Shown: positions 28,304 through 38,455 of the stretch, in pieces
Numbering within the stretch: position 1 is the first letter of the stretch
Layout: each line of letters opens with the position of its first letter
Assembly (NCBI RefSeq): GCF_022662105.1
Contig: NZ_JAKMCP010000008.1
Location: 1 to 64,000 of the forward strand
Reading direction: 5' to 3'
Source of the DNA: Aestuariivivens sediminis
GTDB lineage: Bacteria; Bacteroidota; Bacteroidia; Flavobacteriales; Flavobacteriaceae
Length of the DNA stretch: 64,000 nt
The notes under the pieces: generated by a model
Databases searched by the model: none
What the model was told of the DNA's origin: nothing
The model's input: the letters and a program-made list of their open reading frames with translations, nothing else
Program-made: the position numbers and the translations under genes

Positions 28304-29394
28304 CACAAGAACAACTTATCTATACGTTCGATCAATTTAAGCATGCTTCTGAATATGTTTCATTTAAGGAGCTAGCCTCCGGACATATAAATGATACTTT
28401 TTTAATTGAAACCAAAGCGGAGCCGTTCTTTATTGTTCAACGTATAAACCATTCTGTTTTTAAAGATGTCCCGGGCTTACTGTCCAATAAGGTCAGCATA
28501 AGCCGTCATATTCAAAATAAACTTTCCTACCTGTCCGATGAAGAACTGCATAGGCAGGTCCTTAGGTTTGTTCAGGCTAAAAATGGGGATTATTATCACA
28601 AGGATAAGCATGGGGATTACTGGAATGTCATGATTTACATTAAAGATAGTGTTACTCATGACGTCGTTAGCAATGCGAAAATTGCTTATGAAGGTGGAAA
28701 ATTATCCGGTAATTTTTTAAATCTTACGAGCGATTTTGATACGTCCAATTTAACTGAAGTGATTCCAAAATTTCATGATATGCCGTATCGATTTTGGCAG
28801 TTTGAACAAGCCCTAAAAGTAGCTTCTGAAGATCGAAAGTCAAAGGCGAGAGTCTATTTGCTTAAGGTTGCCGAACTTAAGGAGGAAATGCATATCATTC
28901 AAAAATTAAAGGAATCCGGTCAACTAAAACTAAGGGTAACCCATAATGACACTAAAATTTCCAACGTGCTATTCGATAAGCATGACAACGGACTTTGTGT
29001 TATTGATACCGATACCGTTATGCCCGGTGTGGTGCATTATGATTTTGGGGATGCCATTAGAACGATTTGCAATACAGCTGCCGAGGATGAAACCAATTTA
29101 GACTTGGTCCATTTTAATATAGAATTTTACAGGGCCTATAAAAAGGGTTTTTTAGAAAAAGTGGCATCAACCCTGTCACCATTAGAAATTAACACCTTAC
29201 CCATAGGGGCAAAGACCATGATTTTTATTATGGCATTACGATTTTTAACCGATTACTTAAATAATGATATATATTATAAAACCAAATATCCTGAACATAA
29301 TCTGGACAGGGCGAAAAATCAATTTAAACTCATCGATAGCATGGTTCACCAGATGGACGTCATTAAAACCAAAAACGTGTACTCTATGGACTAA
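28300..29394 (+). CDS. N-acetylhexosamine 1-kinase-like phosphotransferase
   Basis: 364-residue kinase of the aminoglycoside phosphotransferase fold, NahK type. The start overlaps the previous stop as ATGA; a GTG nine bases upstream is less likely. The Brenner catalytic motif H-x-D-x4-N is HNDTKISN, and the metal-binding DxD-like segment is VIDTDTVMPGVVHYDFGDAI. The N-terminal ELASGHINDTFLIE is the nucleotide-loop equivalent. NahK enzymes phosphorylate GlcNAc or GalNAc at C1. Placement between a nucleotidyltransferase and a NagB gene supports an amino sugar substrate. Confidence 0.85.
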   Translation: MTQEQLIYTFDQFKHASEYVSFKELASGHINDTFLIETKAEPFFIVQRINHSVFKDVPGLLSNKVSISRHIQNKLSYLSDEELHRQVLRFVQAKNGDYYHKDKHGDYWNVMIYIKDSVTHDVVSNAKIAYEGGKLSGNFLNLTSDFDTSNLTEVIPKFHDMPYRFWQFEQALKVASEDRKSKARVYLLKVAELKEEMHIIQKLKESGQLKLRVTHNDTKISNVLFDKHDNGLCVIDTDTVMPGVVHYDFGDAIRTICNTAAEDETNLDLVHFNIEFYRAYKKGFLEKVASTLSPLEINTLPIGAKTMIFIMALRFLTDYLNNDIYYKTKYPEHNLDRAKNQFKLIDSMVHQMDVIKTKNVYSMD

Positions 29395-29468
29395 TAATTT
29401 AACCCAATAAACATAAGACTTTTATTAAATTGTAAATCAAATAACCAAACCATTAAAACCTTAAAATT

Positions 29469-30794
29469 ATGACACAACCACCTAAAAGCAGTAATACGGT
29501 AGCCATTGCAATAATAGCAGGCTTGTTTTTTATATTCGGTTTTGTAACCTGGATTAACGGGGCCTTAATACCCTTTATGAAAACCATTAATGAGTTAACG
29601 GAGGCACAGTCCTATTTAGTAGCATCTGCATCTTATATTTCGTTTGTGGTTATGGCTTTACCCGCTTCTTACCTCTTGAATAAAATTGGGTATCGGAAGG
29701 GGATGTCTTTAGGATTGGTTATTATGGGTTTAGGAGCTTTAGTGTTTATACCGGCTGCAGAGGCCAGAACTTATGGGGTGTTTCTGCTAGCTATTTTTAT
29801 ACAAGGTGCAGGGATGACCATTTTGCAAACAGCAGCAAATCCGTATATCACCATTTTAGGGCCTATAGAAAGTGGTGCTAAGCGTATCGCTATTATGGGA
29901 ATAGCCAATAAAGTGGCGGGCGCCATGGGATCATTAATATTTGGAGCCTTGCTTTTATCGGGTATAGATGAGGTTAAGGGAAAATTAGGATCCGTTTCCG
30001 ATGCTGAAAAGGGACAGCTTCTGGATACGATGGCCGATAGTGTGGTAACACCATACATAGTAATGGCTCTGGTCTTATTTGTTTTAGGGTTGCTCATCAG
30101 AAAAGCACCACTACCCCATGTTGAAGCGGCTCCTGCCCAAGAACCAAAAGCTGGTCAAACTACAAAAACAAGTATTTTTCAATTTCCCCATTTGTGGTTG
30201 GGAGTATTAACCTTATTCGTGTATGTTGGAGCAGAGGTTATTGCTGGGGATAGCATTATAGCATATGGTATTTCGTTGGGATTCTCTGCGGAAGATGCCA
30301 AGTTTTTTACCACCTTTACACTTATGGCCATGGTAGCGACTTATGCTTTGGGCGTCCTATTAATACCTAAATACCTTAAACAGGATAAAGCCTTAAAAAT
30401 AAGTGCCTCACTGGGTATTATTTTCAGTATTTGCATACTGTCTACCACAGGATTTACTTCGGTCTTGTTTGTCGCAGCCTTAGGTATTGCTAACGCATTG
30501 GTTTGGCCCGCAGTATGGCCATTAACTCTGGAAGGTTTAGGCAAATTCACCAAAACAGCTTCGGCTTTATTAATTATGGCCATCGCGGGAGGCGCGATTA
30601 TACCTCCATTATATGGAAGATTAGTAGATGCCAATAAACACGAATTAATTGCCAGTGGTATCGACAGGGCAGAAGCAACCGCAATGGCTGCAACAGATAG
30701 CTATTGGATACTGATACCATGTTATGTTATTATATTGTTCTTTGCGCTATGGGGTCATAACATTAAAAGTTGGACAAAAATTAAAACTAAATAA
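29469..30794 (+). CDS. sugar MFS transporter (FucP/NagP-like)
   Basis: 441-residue major facilitator with twelve predicted transmembrane segments, of the sugar:proton symporter group common in Bacteroidota. Conserved stretches include FFIFGFVTWINGALIPFMK in the first helix, QTAANPYITILGP and NALVWPAVWPLTLEGLGKFT. In this operon, between a HexNAc kinase-like gene and NagB, GlcNAc or a related sugar is the likely substrate. The 74-base gap before it contains no terminator. Confidence 0.9.
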   Translation: MTQPPKSSNTVAIAIIAGLFFIFGFVTWINGALIPFMKTINELTEAQSYLVASASYISFVVMALPASYLLNKIGYRKGMSLGLVIMGLGALVFIPAAEARTYGVFLLAIFIQGAGMTILQTAANPYITILGPIESGAKRIAIMGIANKVAGAMGSLIFGALLLSGIDEVKGKLGSVSDAEKGQLLDTMADSVVTPYIVMALVLFVLGLLIRKAPLPHVEAAPAQEPKAGQTTKTSIFQFPHLWLGVLTLFVYVGAEVIAGDSIIAYGISLGFSAEDAKFFTTFTLMAMVATYALGVLLIPKYLKQDKALKISASLGIIFSICILSTTGFTSVLFVAALGIANALVWPAVWPLTLEGLGKFTKTASALLIMAIAGGAIIPPLYGRLVDANKHELIASGIDRAEATAMAATDSYWILIPCYVIILFFALWGHNIKSWTKIKTK

Positions 30795-30806
30795 ATTTAT
30801 AGTAAA

Positions 30807-32735
30807 ATGATTAAGAGTAGTACAGACAAGGCTACAGGTTTTGAGAAGCGGTTTGAAAATATCAATACCGTGATTTTCGAGGATTCAAAGGCAGCTTCTG
30901 TTGAGGTTGCAAGTGAAATTGCTAAGTTGATAAAAGCGAAACAAAAGAGTAATCAGTCTTGTGTTTTAGGATTGGCAACAGGGTCTACCCCAAAGGGATT
31001 GTATGCAGAATTGGTCCGATTGCATAAGGAAGAAGGATTGAGTTTTAAGAATGTGATTACATTTAACTTGGATGAGTACTATCCTATGGAACCGGACTCC
31101 ATTAACAGTTATGTAAGATTCATGAAAGAATTATTATTTAATCATGTGGATATTCTGCCAGAGAACTGTCATATCCCGGATGGGATGTTGCCTAAGGAGG
31201 ATATTGCCGGGTTTTGTGCAGATTATGAATCAAAGATTGAGGCTTTGGGAGGTATAGATATGCAAATCCTTGGCATTGGAGGTAATGGTCATATAGGGTT
31301 TAATGAATCGGGATCACTGCAAAACTCAAGAACGAGATTAGTGGCTTTGGATCATATCACCAGAGTAGCGGCAAGTAAAGATTTTGGTGGTTTGACCAAT
31401 ACCCCAAGAACGGCAATTACTCTGGGAGTTAAAAAGATAATGGAGGCCAAAAGGGTGATCTTAATGGCTTGGGGGGAAGGTAAATCAAATATCATCAAAG
31501 CGTCAGCAGAAGGTCCGGTTACCAATCAAGTACCGGCATCGTTCTTACAGGAACACAATAATGCCGTATTTGTTATTGATAAGGCAGCAGCTTCCAAACT
31601 AACCCGTATAGAAACGCCTTGGTTGGTTGAAAAAGTGGATTGGTCTGATAAAATGGTGAGAAAAGCAGTTCTTGGTCTGGCACTCAAGTTGAAAAAACCA
31701 ATTTTAATGCTTACCGATGCGGATTACATTGAGAATGGTATGAGCGACCTTTTGGCCGATTCGGGACCAGCCTATGATATTAATATTAATATATTCAACC
31801 AGGTGCAACATACCATTACGGGATGGCCCGGAGGTAAACCAAACTCAGACGACAGTAAACGTCCGGAGCGTTCGGAACCTGCCAAAAAGCGTGTTTTAAT
31901 TTTTAGTCCACACCCTGATGATGATATTATTAGTATGGGAGGAACGTTTATCCGACTTCATGAGCAAGGGCATGAAGTGCACGTAGCCTACCAAACCTCT
32001 GGAAATATTGCCGTGGCCGATGATGAAGCGCTCAGGTTTGCTAATTTCGTAATAGATTATAATGAGAAATTTGGAATTAAGAGTGATGAAGCCGAAGACA
32101 TTTACAAAAGGGCTTCAGAATTTCTCAAGAATAAGAAAAGTAGTGATATAGATATTCCTGAAGTTCGCCATATCAAGGGATTAATTAGAAAAGGCGAAGC
32201 GAGAGCTACGAGTCACTATGTAGGCTTGCCTGACGAACGTATCCATTTTATGGAATTGCCATTTTATGAGACGGGAGCCATTGAAAAGAATCCCGTTGGA
32301 GAGGGCGATATTAAAATCACGATGGATTTAATTGAAAAAATAAAACCGCATCAAATTTATGCGGCCGGAGATTTGGCAGACCCCCATGGTACCCATAAAG
32401 TATGTTTGGATTCCGTTTTTGAAGCCGTCAAGCGATTAAAGCCTAAAAAGTTTATGGATGACTGCTGGTTATGGCTGTATAGAGGGGCATGGCAGGAATG
32501 GAGTATCGATGAAATAGAAATGGCGGTACCCATGAGTCCGGATCAAGTGCTGCAAAAGCGTAATGGTATATTTAAGCATCAATCACAAAAAGATGGTGTT
32601 GTTTTTCAAGGCAGTGATAGCAGGGAGTTTTGGCAACGAGCAGAGGACAGAAACCGGGAGACCGCAGAGCTGTACAATCAGTTAGGATTGGCGCATTATG
32701 CAGCTATTGAAGCTTTCGTAAGATGGCATTACTAG
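30807..32735 (+). CDS. nagB: glucosamine-6-phosphate deaminase fused to a PIG-L deacetylase domain
   Basis: 642-residue two-domain protein. Residues ~1-270 are the NagB isomerase/deaminase (LGLATGSTPKGLYAEL; FNLDEYYPM; GIGGNGHIGFNESG), converting GlcN-6-P to Fru-6-P and ammonia. Residues ~360-640 are a PIG-L/LmbE domain with the zinc motif HPDDD starting at His369 and a later DPHGTH segment. This long form is normal for Bacteroidota; E. coli NagB is only ~266 residues. The fused domain could deacetylate an N-acetylated sugar, so one polypeptide may do two steps; that second activity is inference from the fold. A terminator follows at 32877. Confidence 0.93.
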   Translation: MIKSSTDKATGFEKRFENINTVIFEDSKAASVEVASEIAKLIKAKQKSNQSCVLGLATGSTPKGLYAELVRLHKEEGLSFKNVITFNLDEYYPMEPDSINSYVRFMKELLFNHVDILPENCHIPDGMLPKEDIAGFCADYESKIEALGGIDMQILGIGGNGHIGFNESGSLQNSRTRLVALDHITRVAASKDFGGLTNTPRTAITLGVKKIMEAKRVILMAWGEGKSNIIKASAEGPVTNQVPASFLQEHNNAVFVIDKAAASKLTRIETPWLVEKVDWSDKMVRKAVLGLALKLKKPILMLTDADYIENGMSDLLADSGPAYDININIFNQVQHTITGWPGGKPNSDDSKRPERSEPAKKRVLIFSPHPDDDIISMGGTFIRLHEQGHEVHVAYQTSGNIAVADDEALRFANFVIDYNEKFGIKSDEAEDIYKRASEFLKNKKSSDIDIPEVRHIKGLIRKGEARATSHYVGLPDERIHFMELPFYETGAIEKNPVGEGDIKITMDLIEKIKPHQIYAAGDLADPHGTHKVCLDSVFEAVKRLKPKKFMDDCWLWLYRGAWQEWSIDEIEMAVPMSPDQVLQKRNGIFKHQSQKDGVVFQGSDSREFWQRAEDRNRETAELYNQLGLAHYAAIEAFVRWHY

Positions 32736-32876
32736 AGTATAGAATTTAAATTATACCATATCCTAAAACACAACATTGAGGTTCATTTTAAGTTGATTAT
32801 TCCTTAAGACAGAAATCCTAACGAAACTTGAACGTCTTGATATGGTTATAGCTCCCTTTGATTGATTAATGGTGTG

Positions 32877-32912
32877 CAAAGCCTACAAATTTTTGTAGGC
32901 TTTGTTTTTTTT
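32877..32912 (+). terminator. Rho-independent terminator after nagB
   Basis: CAAAGCCTACA pairs with TGTAGGCTTTG around a 6-base loop and is followed by a T run. The rest of the 348-base gap 32736-33083 shows no other gene or element I can support. Confidence 0.85.
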
Positions 32913-33083
32913 GATATTGGATCTTCTTGCTTAGCCGAAAAGGTCAATTAAAACTACATGGCATAATTCTTTCCTCGCCGATTCTAAAATATACCCAGGA
33001 TAGCCCTATTTAGAATGCGACCAAGGTGAACATCCTGTAGCTGAGAATGGTCCATAACGGGTTCCAAATTAAAAAGAAATATT

Positions 33084-35081
33084 CTAAAAGAGATTTTCCA
33101 GTAGCGAATCATTAACTGCATTGGGCAGTGTCACCCTTAAAGAGGGGGTACGTGCCATTTCCCGTTTTATAGCAAAAATGGCTTCATCATTTCTGGCCCA
33201 GCTCCGTCTTGCTATACCATTATTAACATCGTAAAATAACATACTCTGTAAGCGGTTTTCAGCTTCTTTGGTCCCATCCAGTAACAATCCGAATCCTCCA
33301 TTAATCACCTCTCCCCAACCAACACCGCCGCCATTATGGATGGACACCCAGGTGGCTCCCCTAAAGCTGTCACCAATCACATTCTGTATGGCCATGTCGG
33401 CAGTATATTTACTCCCGTCATAAATATTTGAGGTTTCCCTGTATGGGGAGTCGGTTCCACTTACATCATGATGATCCCTACCTAATACAACGGGCCCAAT
33501 GGTGCCTTTTGCAATAGCTTGATTAAAGGCATTGGCAATTTTTGTGCGACCTTCTGCATCGGCATATAGAATACGGGCTTGGGAACCAACCACCATGTTG
33601 TTGTGTTTCGCGTTTTTTATCCAGGTTATGTTGTCTTGCAATTGCTGTTGAATTTCTCCTGGGGCATTTTGCATAATCTCCTGAAGCACTTCCATAGCAA
33701 TGTGGTCTGTTTGTTCTAAATCCGATGGATTTCCCGAGGTACATACCCATCGAAATGGTCCAAACCCATAATCAAAGCACATGGGGCCCAATATATCCTG
33801 AACATAGGACGGGTATTTAAAATCAATATTGTTTTTATCCATAACCTGAGCACCGGCACGAGAGGCTTCTAATAGAAAGGCATTACCATAATCAAAAAAG
33901 TAGGTGCCTTTTTCGGCATGTTTGTTTATGGCATTTGCATGTCTTCGCAATGATTCCTGGACTTTAACCTTAAAATATTCGGGTTCCTCGCGAATCAACC
34001 GATTGGATTCCTCGAATGAAATACCAACAGGATAGTAACCTCCCGTCCACGGGATATGAAGTGACGTTTGATCGGATCCCACATGGATAAAAATATCTTC
34101 CTCATAAAATCGTTCCCATACATCTACTACATTTCCAATATAGGCAATGGAGATCACTTCATGTTTTGATTGCGCCATCTTAGTTCGTACTATTAAATCA
34201 TCCATTGCGTGCACCAAAACATCAACCCATCCCTGTTCGTATCGTTTCCTTGCTGCCTTTTCATTGACTTCAGCACAAATGGTTATACACCCTGCAATAG
34301 TTCCTGCCTTAGGTTGGGCCCCACTCATACCCCCTAATCCAGCAGTCAGAAATATTTTTCCGGCAGGCCCTTCCTCAGGGGTTAAAATTTTTCTGAAAGC
34401 ATTCATAACGGTAATGGTGGTGCCGTGCACGATACCTTGAGGACCTATGTACATGAATGAACCGGCGGTCATTTGTCCATATTGGGTAACACCTAATGCG
34501 TTAAATTTTTCCCAGTCGTCCGGTTTTGAATAGTTGGGAATCATCATACCATTGGTCACGACCACCCGTGGCGCATTTTTAGAGGATGGAAATAGCCCCA
34601 TGGGATGACCGGAATACATGTGTAAGGTTTGGTCGTCGGTCATGGTTGCTAAATATTGCATGGTTACAAGGTATTGTGCCCAATTTTGAAAAACAGCCCC
34701 ATTTCCGCCGTAGGTAATTAATTCCTCCGGATGTTGGGCAACCTCAGGATTCAAGTTATTTTGTATCATGAGCATGATGGCCGCAGCTTGTCTTGATTTT
34801 GCCGGATAGTTTTCCATAGGCCTGGCATACATGTCATAATCCGGTTTAAAACGATACATATATATTCTGCCATAAGCATTGAGTTCTTCGGCAAATTCCT
34901 TGGCCAAGACATTGTGCCATTGTTCTGGAAAATATCGCAGGGCGTTACGTATGGCAAGTTGCTTTTCGGACTTGTTTAGAATATCTTTTCGCTTTGGGGC
35001 TCTATTGGCATGGGTTGGATATGGTTTTTTAATCGGTAAAATGGTTGGGATGCCCTGTAAAATTTGGTCTTTAAACGTCAT
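33084..35081 (-). CDS. hutU: urocanate hydratase (urocanase)
   Basis: 665-residue enzyme converting urocanate to imidazolone propionate, the second step of histidine degradation. Conserved blocks include LFPSSKNAPRVVVTNGMMIP, AGLGGMSGAQPKAG (NAD site), TSLHIPWTGGYYPVG and the C-terminal WVSIHNGGGVGWGEVING. It is about 110 residues longer than the Pseudomonas enzyme, as usual for Bacteroidota. The start is three bases after the hutH stop, so the two genes are one operon. The following enzymes (imidazolonepropionase, formimidoylglutamase) are not in the window. Confidence 0.95.
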   Translation of the reverse strand: MTFKDQILQGIPTILPIKKPYPTHANRAPKRKDILNKSEKQLAIRNALRYFPEQWHNVLAKEFAEELNAYGRIYMYRFKPDYDMYARPMENYPAKSRQAAAIMLMIQNNLNPEVAQHPEELITYGGNGAVFQNWAQYLVTMQYLATMTDDQTLHMYSGHPMGLFPSSKNAPRVVVTNGMMIPNYSKPDDWEKFNALGVTQYGQMTAGSFMYIGPQGIVHGTTITVMNAFRKILTPEEGPAGKIFLTAGLGGMSGAQPKAGTIAGCITICAEVNEKAARKRYEQGWVDVLVHAMDDLIVRTKMAQSKHEVISIAYIGNVVDVWERFYEEDIFIHVGSDQTSLHIPWTGGYYPVGISFEESNRLIREEPEYFKVKVQESLRRHANAINKHAEKGTYFFDYGNAFLLEASRAGAQVMDKNNIDFKYPSYVQDILGPMCFDYGFGPFRWVCTSGNPSDLEQTDHIAMEVLQEIMQNAPGEIQQQLQDNITWIKNAKHNNMVVGSQARILYADAEGRTKIANAFNQAIAKGTIGPVVLGRDHHDVSGTDSPYRETSNIYDGSKYTADMAIQNVIGDSFRGATWVSIHNGGGVGWGEVINGGFGLLLDGTKEAENRLQSMLFYDVNNGIARRSWARNDEAIFAIKREMARTPSLRVTLPNAVNDSLLENLF

Positions 35082-35084
35082 GAT

Positions 35085-36584
35085 TTATGATTTAGATACG
35101 ATTAAGGATCTGTTTTTAACTAACGAAATCATTGCATTAATATCGTCTTTTAAAAGCCGGTCACTCTCCAATTTATCAACTTTTTCACGAATTATACTCA
35201 AATTTTGTTCTAGCACACTTGAAAACCTAAGCGGTCTTCTAAATTCCATAGCTTGTGCTGCATACATGAGCTCAATGGCCAATATCTTTTCGAGATTATG
35301 TAGTATTTGATTAAATTTTCGTCCCGAAATACTGCCCATGGATACATGATCTTCTTGTCCTAATGACGTTGGAATGCTATCTGCTGAAGGGGGAAAGCAA
35401 AGGGATTTGTTTTCCGTAACTAAAGCGGCTGTTGTGTATTGCGGAATCATAAATCCTGAATTTAAGCCACCCCCTGTAGTTAAGAGTCTGGGTAATCCAT
35501 ATTTCCCTTCAATAAGCAAATAACAGCGTCTATCTGAAATATTTCCAAGTTCTGATGCTGCAACAGACGCATAATCCAGTCCCATGGCCAGTGGTTGCCC
35601 ATGGAAATTGCCACCCGATATGGCAACAGTATCACTTAAAACTATAGGATTGTCGGTAACCGAATTCAGTTCAATTTCTGTTAATTCTTTTAAGTGGGAA
35701 TAGGCATTTCTTGAGGCGCCATGCACTTGAGGGATGCAACGCATCGAATAAGGGTCTTGCACGCGTTCGCAATTTTCATGGGACATGATGTTTTCTGAAT
35801 TTTCAAATAGCAACCGCATGCGCTCAGCAACTTTTAATACCCCCTGAAATGGGCGTATCGTGTGCAAGGCTTCTTTAAAAGGAGAAGCACTTCCTTTATA
35901 ACCTTCAATACTCATGGCACCTGCCAAATCGGCCAAATCCAGGAGGTAATTCATTTTATCCAGTCCGGTAATGGCATGTGCCAAAATAAATTGGGTACCA
36001 TTAATAAGAGCTAAACCTTCTTTGGCTTGCAATTGAATGGGCTTCAGCTTATGTTCTTTTAAAATATGTTTTGCAGGAACCATTGCACCATCTAACCAAA
36101 ACTCACCTTCCCCAATAAGTGGCAAAAATAAGTGTGCTAAAGGAGCCAAGTCACCTGAAGCACCAACAGAGCCCTGTTCTGGAACAACCGGGATTAAATC
36201 GTGTTCCAAAAAATAGATAATACGTTCTAGAACGGTAAGGCGGATTCCAGAATATCCTTGACAGAGTGCATGAACTTTGCAAATCATCATGAGTTTTGAA
36301 AGTGTCTTGCTTATCGGTGAACCAACCCCAACGGCATGGGTAATAAGTAGATTTTCCTGAAGTTTACAGGTTTCTTCCGGCGATATTTGAACATCGCACA
36401 AAGGGCCAAATCCCGTGTTTATACCATAAACGGCTTTGTTCGAATCCGCCATGTTCTGAACCATCTTGCGACAGGTATTGACTTTTGCAATAGCATCCGA
36501 AGTAATCACGGCCTTTACATGTCCATTACAAATAGCCATAACCAGATCTATTGTGAGCCTATCGCTACCATATTTAAATAACAT
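35085..36584 (-). CDS. hutH: histidine ammonia-lyase
   Basis: 499-residue lyase turning histidine into urocanate and ammonia. The Ala-Ser-Gly triad that cyclises to the MIO group is at 142-144 within GSVGASGDLAPLAHL. Other family blocks are YGINTGFGPLCD and the central NGTQFILAHAITG. It is the first gene of the leftward hutH-hutU pair and is divergent from a LysR regulator 70 bases away. Phenylalanine or tyrosine ammonia-lyases share the fold, but the hutU partner settles the assignment. Confidence 0.95.
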   Translation of the reverse strand: MLFKYGSDRLTIDLVMAICNGHVKAVITSDAIAKVNTCRKMVQNMADSNKAVYGINTGFGPLCDVQISPEETCKLQENLLITHAVGVGSPISKTLSKLMMICKVHALCQGYSGIRLTVLERIIYFLEHDLIPVVPEQGSVGASGDLAPLAHLFLPLIGEGEFWLDGAMVPAKHILKEHKLKPIQLQAKEGLALINGTQFILAHAITGLDKMNYLLDLADLAGAMSIEGYKGSASPFKEALHTIRPFQGVLKVAERMRLLFENSENIMSHENCERVQDPYSMRCIPQVHGASRNAYSHLKELTEIELNSVTDNPIVLSDTVAISGGNFHGQPLAMGLDYASVAASELGNISDRRCYLLIEGKYGLPRLLTTGGGLNSGFMIPQYTTAALVTENKSLCFPPSADSIPTSLGQEDHVSMGSISGRKFNQILHNLEKILAIELMYAAQAMEFRRPLRFSSVLEQNLSIIREKVDKLESDRLLKDDINAMISLVKNRSLIVSKS

Positions 36585-36654
36585 AAATTCAATAGTTTGA
36601 TTTTTACAAAGTTATTAGTATTTTTAATTCACAATAAGACTATTTTATTTTTTA

Positions 36655-37542
36655 ATGATAACTATGAGTAATCAATTAGAAATTCGACATTTAAAATATT
36701 TTTTAGCGGTAGCGGAGGATTTACACTTCAGGAAAGCAGCCGAACGACTTTTTATTTCCCAACCTGGGTTGAGCAGGCAGATCAAACAATTGGAGGAGGA
36801 TTTGGGTATAGAACTATTTTTAAGGCATAACCGAAAAGTTGAACTGACCAAAGCTGGGATGTATCTCCAAGGTGAAATTATCAGAAACCTTAAAAATCTG
36901 GACAATATCATAAATCATGCGAAGCTGATAAATGATGGAATAGCCGGTAATTTGAAATTGGGATATGTGGGTTCGGCCATGCAGCAGATTATTCCTGATT
37001 TATTACTAAAGTTCAAGTTGCATCACCCTAATACCGCATTGTCCTTAAAGGAAATGGATAATGAACGGCAAATTCACGCGTTAATTTCAGAGGATATTGA
37101 TATCGGTTTTGTACGGCTGGAACGTGTGCCCGATAGCATTGTACGAAAACCTGTATTAAGAGAAAATTTCTGCTTGGTGTTGCCGGTAAAGCATCCATTA
37201 GCGGAGGGTAATTTTAAAACCATAAAACAACTTAAGGACGACTCATTTATATTGTTCGACCCTAATTATAGCACCAGTTATTATGAAAAAGTCATGCACA
37301 TTTTTCAAGATGCCGGATTTACACCAATAGTGTCCCACAATACCATACATGCAGGATCTATTTATAAGTTAGTTGAAAATAATTTCGGTGTATCCATTGT
37401 GCCACGCTCATTGCTTAATGAAAATTTAAAGGGGGTTCGGTTTATAGAACTAAAAAACATACCACATAAAACCACGTTGTCACTGGTTTGGAGTAAGGCG
37501 AATAGGAATCCCATATTAAAACAATTTTTAAGAAATATTTAA
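36655..37542 (+). CDS. LysR family transcriptional regulator
   Basis: 295-residue LysR regulator. The winged helix is at about 5-65 (LEIRHLKYFLAVAEDLHFRK, then SRQIKQLEEDLGIELFLRHN), and the effector domain follows from about 95. An ATG nine bases downstream (MSNQ) is an equally good start. Divergent placement next to hutH suggests control of histidine catabolism, though LysR is not the classical hut regulator, so this is inference. Confidence 0.92.
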   Translation: MITMSNQLEIRHLKYFLAVAEDLHFRKAAERLFISQPGLSRQIKQLEEDLGIELFLRHNRKVELTKAGMYLQGEIIRNLKNLDNIINHAKLINDGIAGNLKLGYVGSAMQQIIPDLLLKFKLHHPNTALSLKEMDNERQIHALISEDIDIGFVRLERVPDSIVRKPVLRENFCLVLPVKHPLAEGNFKTIKQLKDDSFILFDPNYSTSYYEKVMHIFQDAGFTPIVSHNTIHAGSIYKLVENNFGVSIVPRSLLNENLKGVRFIELKNIPHKTTLSLVWSKANRNPILKQFLRNI

Positions 37543-37587
37543 TATGAATTAATTGGTTTAAGAACAGTGTTTATTAATAAATTTTGC

Positions 37588-37595
37588 TACTTTTG
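37588..37595 (+). promoter_or_regulatory. Bacteroidota -7 box (TACTTTTG)
   Basis: Match to TAnnTTTG located 25 bases before the FKBP isomerase ATG, with a T-rich stretch about 20 bases further upstream. Confidence 0.5.
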
Positions 37596-37619
37596 GCTAC
37601 CAAATAAAATAACGATAAA

Positions 37620-38348
37620 ATGAAGTTTATAAAATTATTAAGTGTAGTAATATTGACTTCCACTGTAGTGTCTTGTGGAAAAAAAGCAACAACAAAAGAA
37701 GATTTAAAAACGGAATTAGATTCAGTTAGCTATGCCTTAGGTATGGATGTGGGAAGAAATGTGGAAATGAGTTTTGAGGATATTAATAATGATTTGTTCA
37801 TTGAAGGCTATTTGAACACTTTGGATTCTGCGGATGTATTGATAGATAAAGACATGGCGCAGGGCATTGTTCAAGATTATTTTCAAAAGAACAGAGAAAA
37901 AATCATGAAAAAACAGCAGGAAATTGCTGCAAAAAAAGCCGAAGAACAATATGGAGAAGTAAAGGAAGCTAGTGAAAAATTTCTTCAAGATAATGTAGCC
38001 AATAATCCGGACGTATTAACTACTGAAAGTGGTTTACAATATTTAGTATTAGAAGAAGGTACAGGAAATCAGCCTACTGCGACGTCCAAAGTTAAAGTCC
38101 ACTATCATGGAACTTTAATCGATGGGACTGTCTTTGATAGTTCTGTAGATAGAGATCAACCAGCCACATTTGGTGTGAATCAGGTCATTCCGGGATGGAC
38201 AGAAGGTCTTCAATTGATGAAGGAAGGCGCAAAATACAAGTTCTTTATTCCACAAAATTTAGCTTACGGAGCTGCACCAAGAGGGGGGAAAATTAGACCT
38301 TTTGATGCTTTGATATTTGAAGTAGAATTATTGGAAGTCATGGACTAA
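37620..38348 (+). CDS. FKBP-type peptidyl-prolyl cis-trans isomerase, lipoprotein
   Basis: 242-residue envelope isomerase. The N-terminal lipoprotein signal ends VVSC with Cys19. An N-terminal dimerisation region of the FkpA/Mip kind (about 25-125, lysine/glutamate-rich helix) precedes the FKBP domain (about 140-242), with VKVHYHGTLIDGTVFDSS, then VIPGWTEGLQLMKEG and FIPQNLAYGAA. It assists protein folding in the periplasm. It is a single-gene unit between its own promoter box and terminator. Confidence 0.95.
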   Translation: MKFIKLLSVVILTSTVVSCGKKATTKEDLKTELDSVSYALGMDVGRNVEMSFEDINNDLFIEGYLNTLDSADVLIDKDMAQGIVQDYFQKNREKIMKKQQEIAAKKAEEQYGEVKEASEKFLQDNVANNPDVLTTESGLQYLVLEEGTGNQPTATSKVKVHYHGTLIDGTVFDSSVDRDQPATFGVNQVIPGWTEGLQLMKEGAKYKFFIPQNLAYGAAPRGGKIRPFDALIFEVELLEVMD

Positions 38349-38372
38349 CCATTAAGACGCGATTGTAAATAG

Positions 38373-38404
38373 AAAAGGCAGGAAGATTTACTTCCTGCCT
38401 TTTT
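38373..38404 (+). terminator. Rho-independent terminator after the FKBP gene
   Basis: Thirteen-base perfect arms AAAAGGCAGGAAG and CTTCCTGCCTTTT with a 5-base loop; the right arm ends in T residues. Confidence 0.9.
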
Positions 38405-38420
38405 ACATTGAAAAAGGTTG

Positions 38421-38428
38421 TAGTTTTG
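38421..38428 (+). promoter_or_regulatory. Bacteroidota -7 box (TAGTTTTG) upstream of era
   Basis: TAnnTTTG match between the FKBP terminator and era, 28 bases before the era ATG. Confidence 0.45.
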
Positions 38429-38455
38429 TAAAGGGTATAACAAATAATTAAAGAC

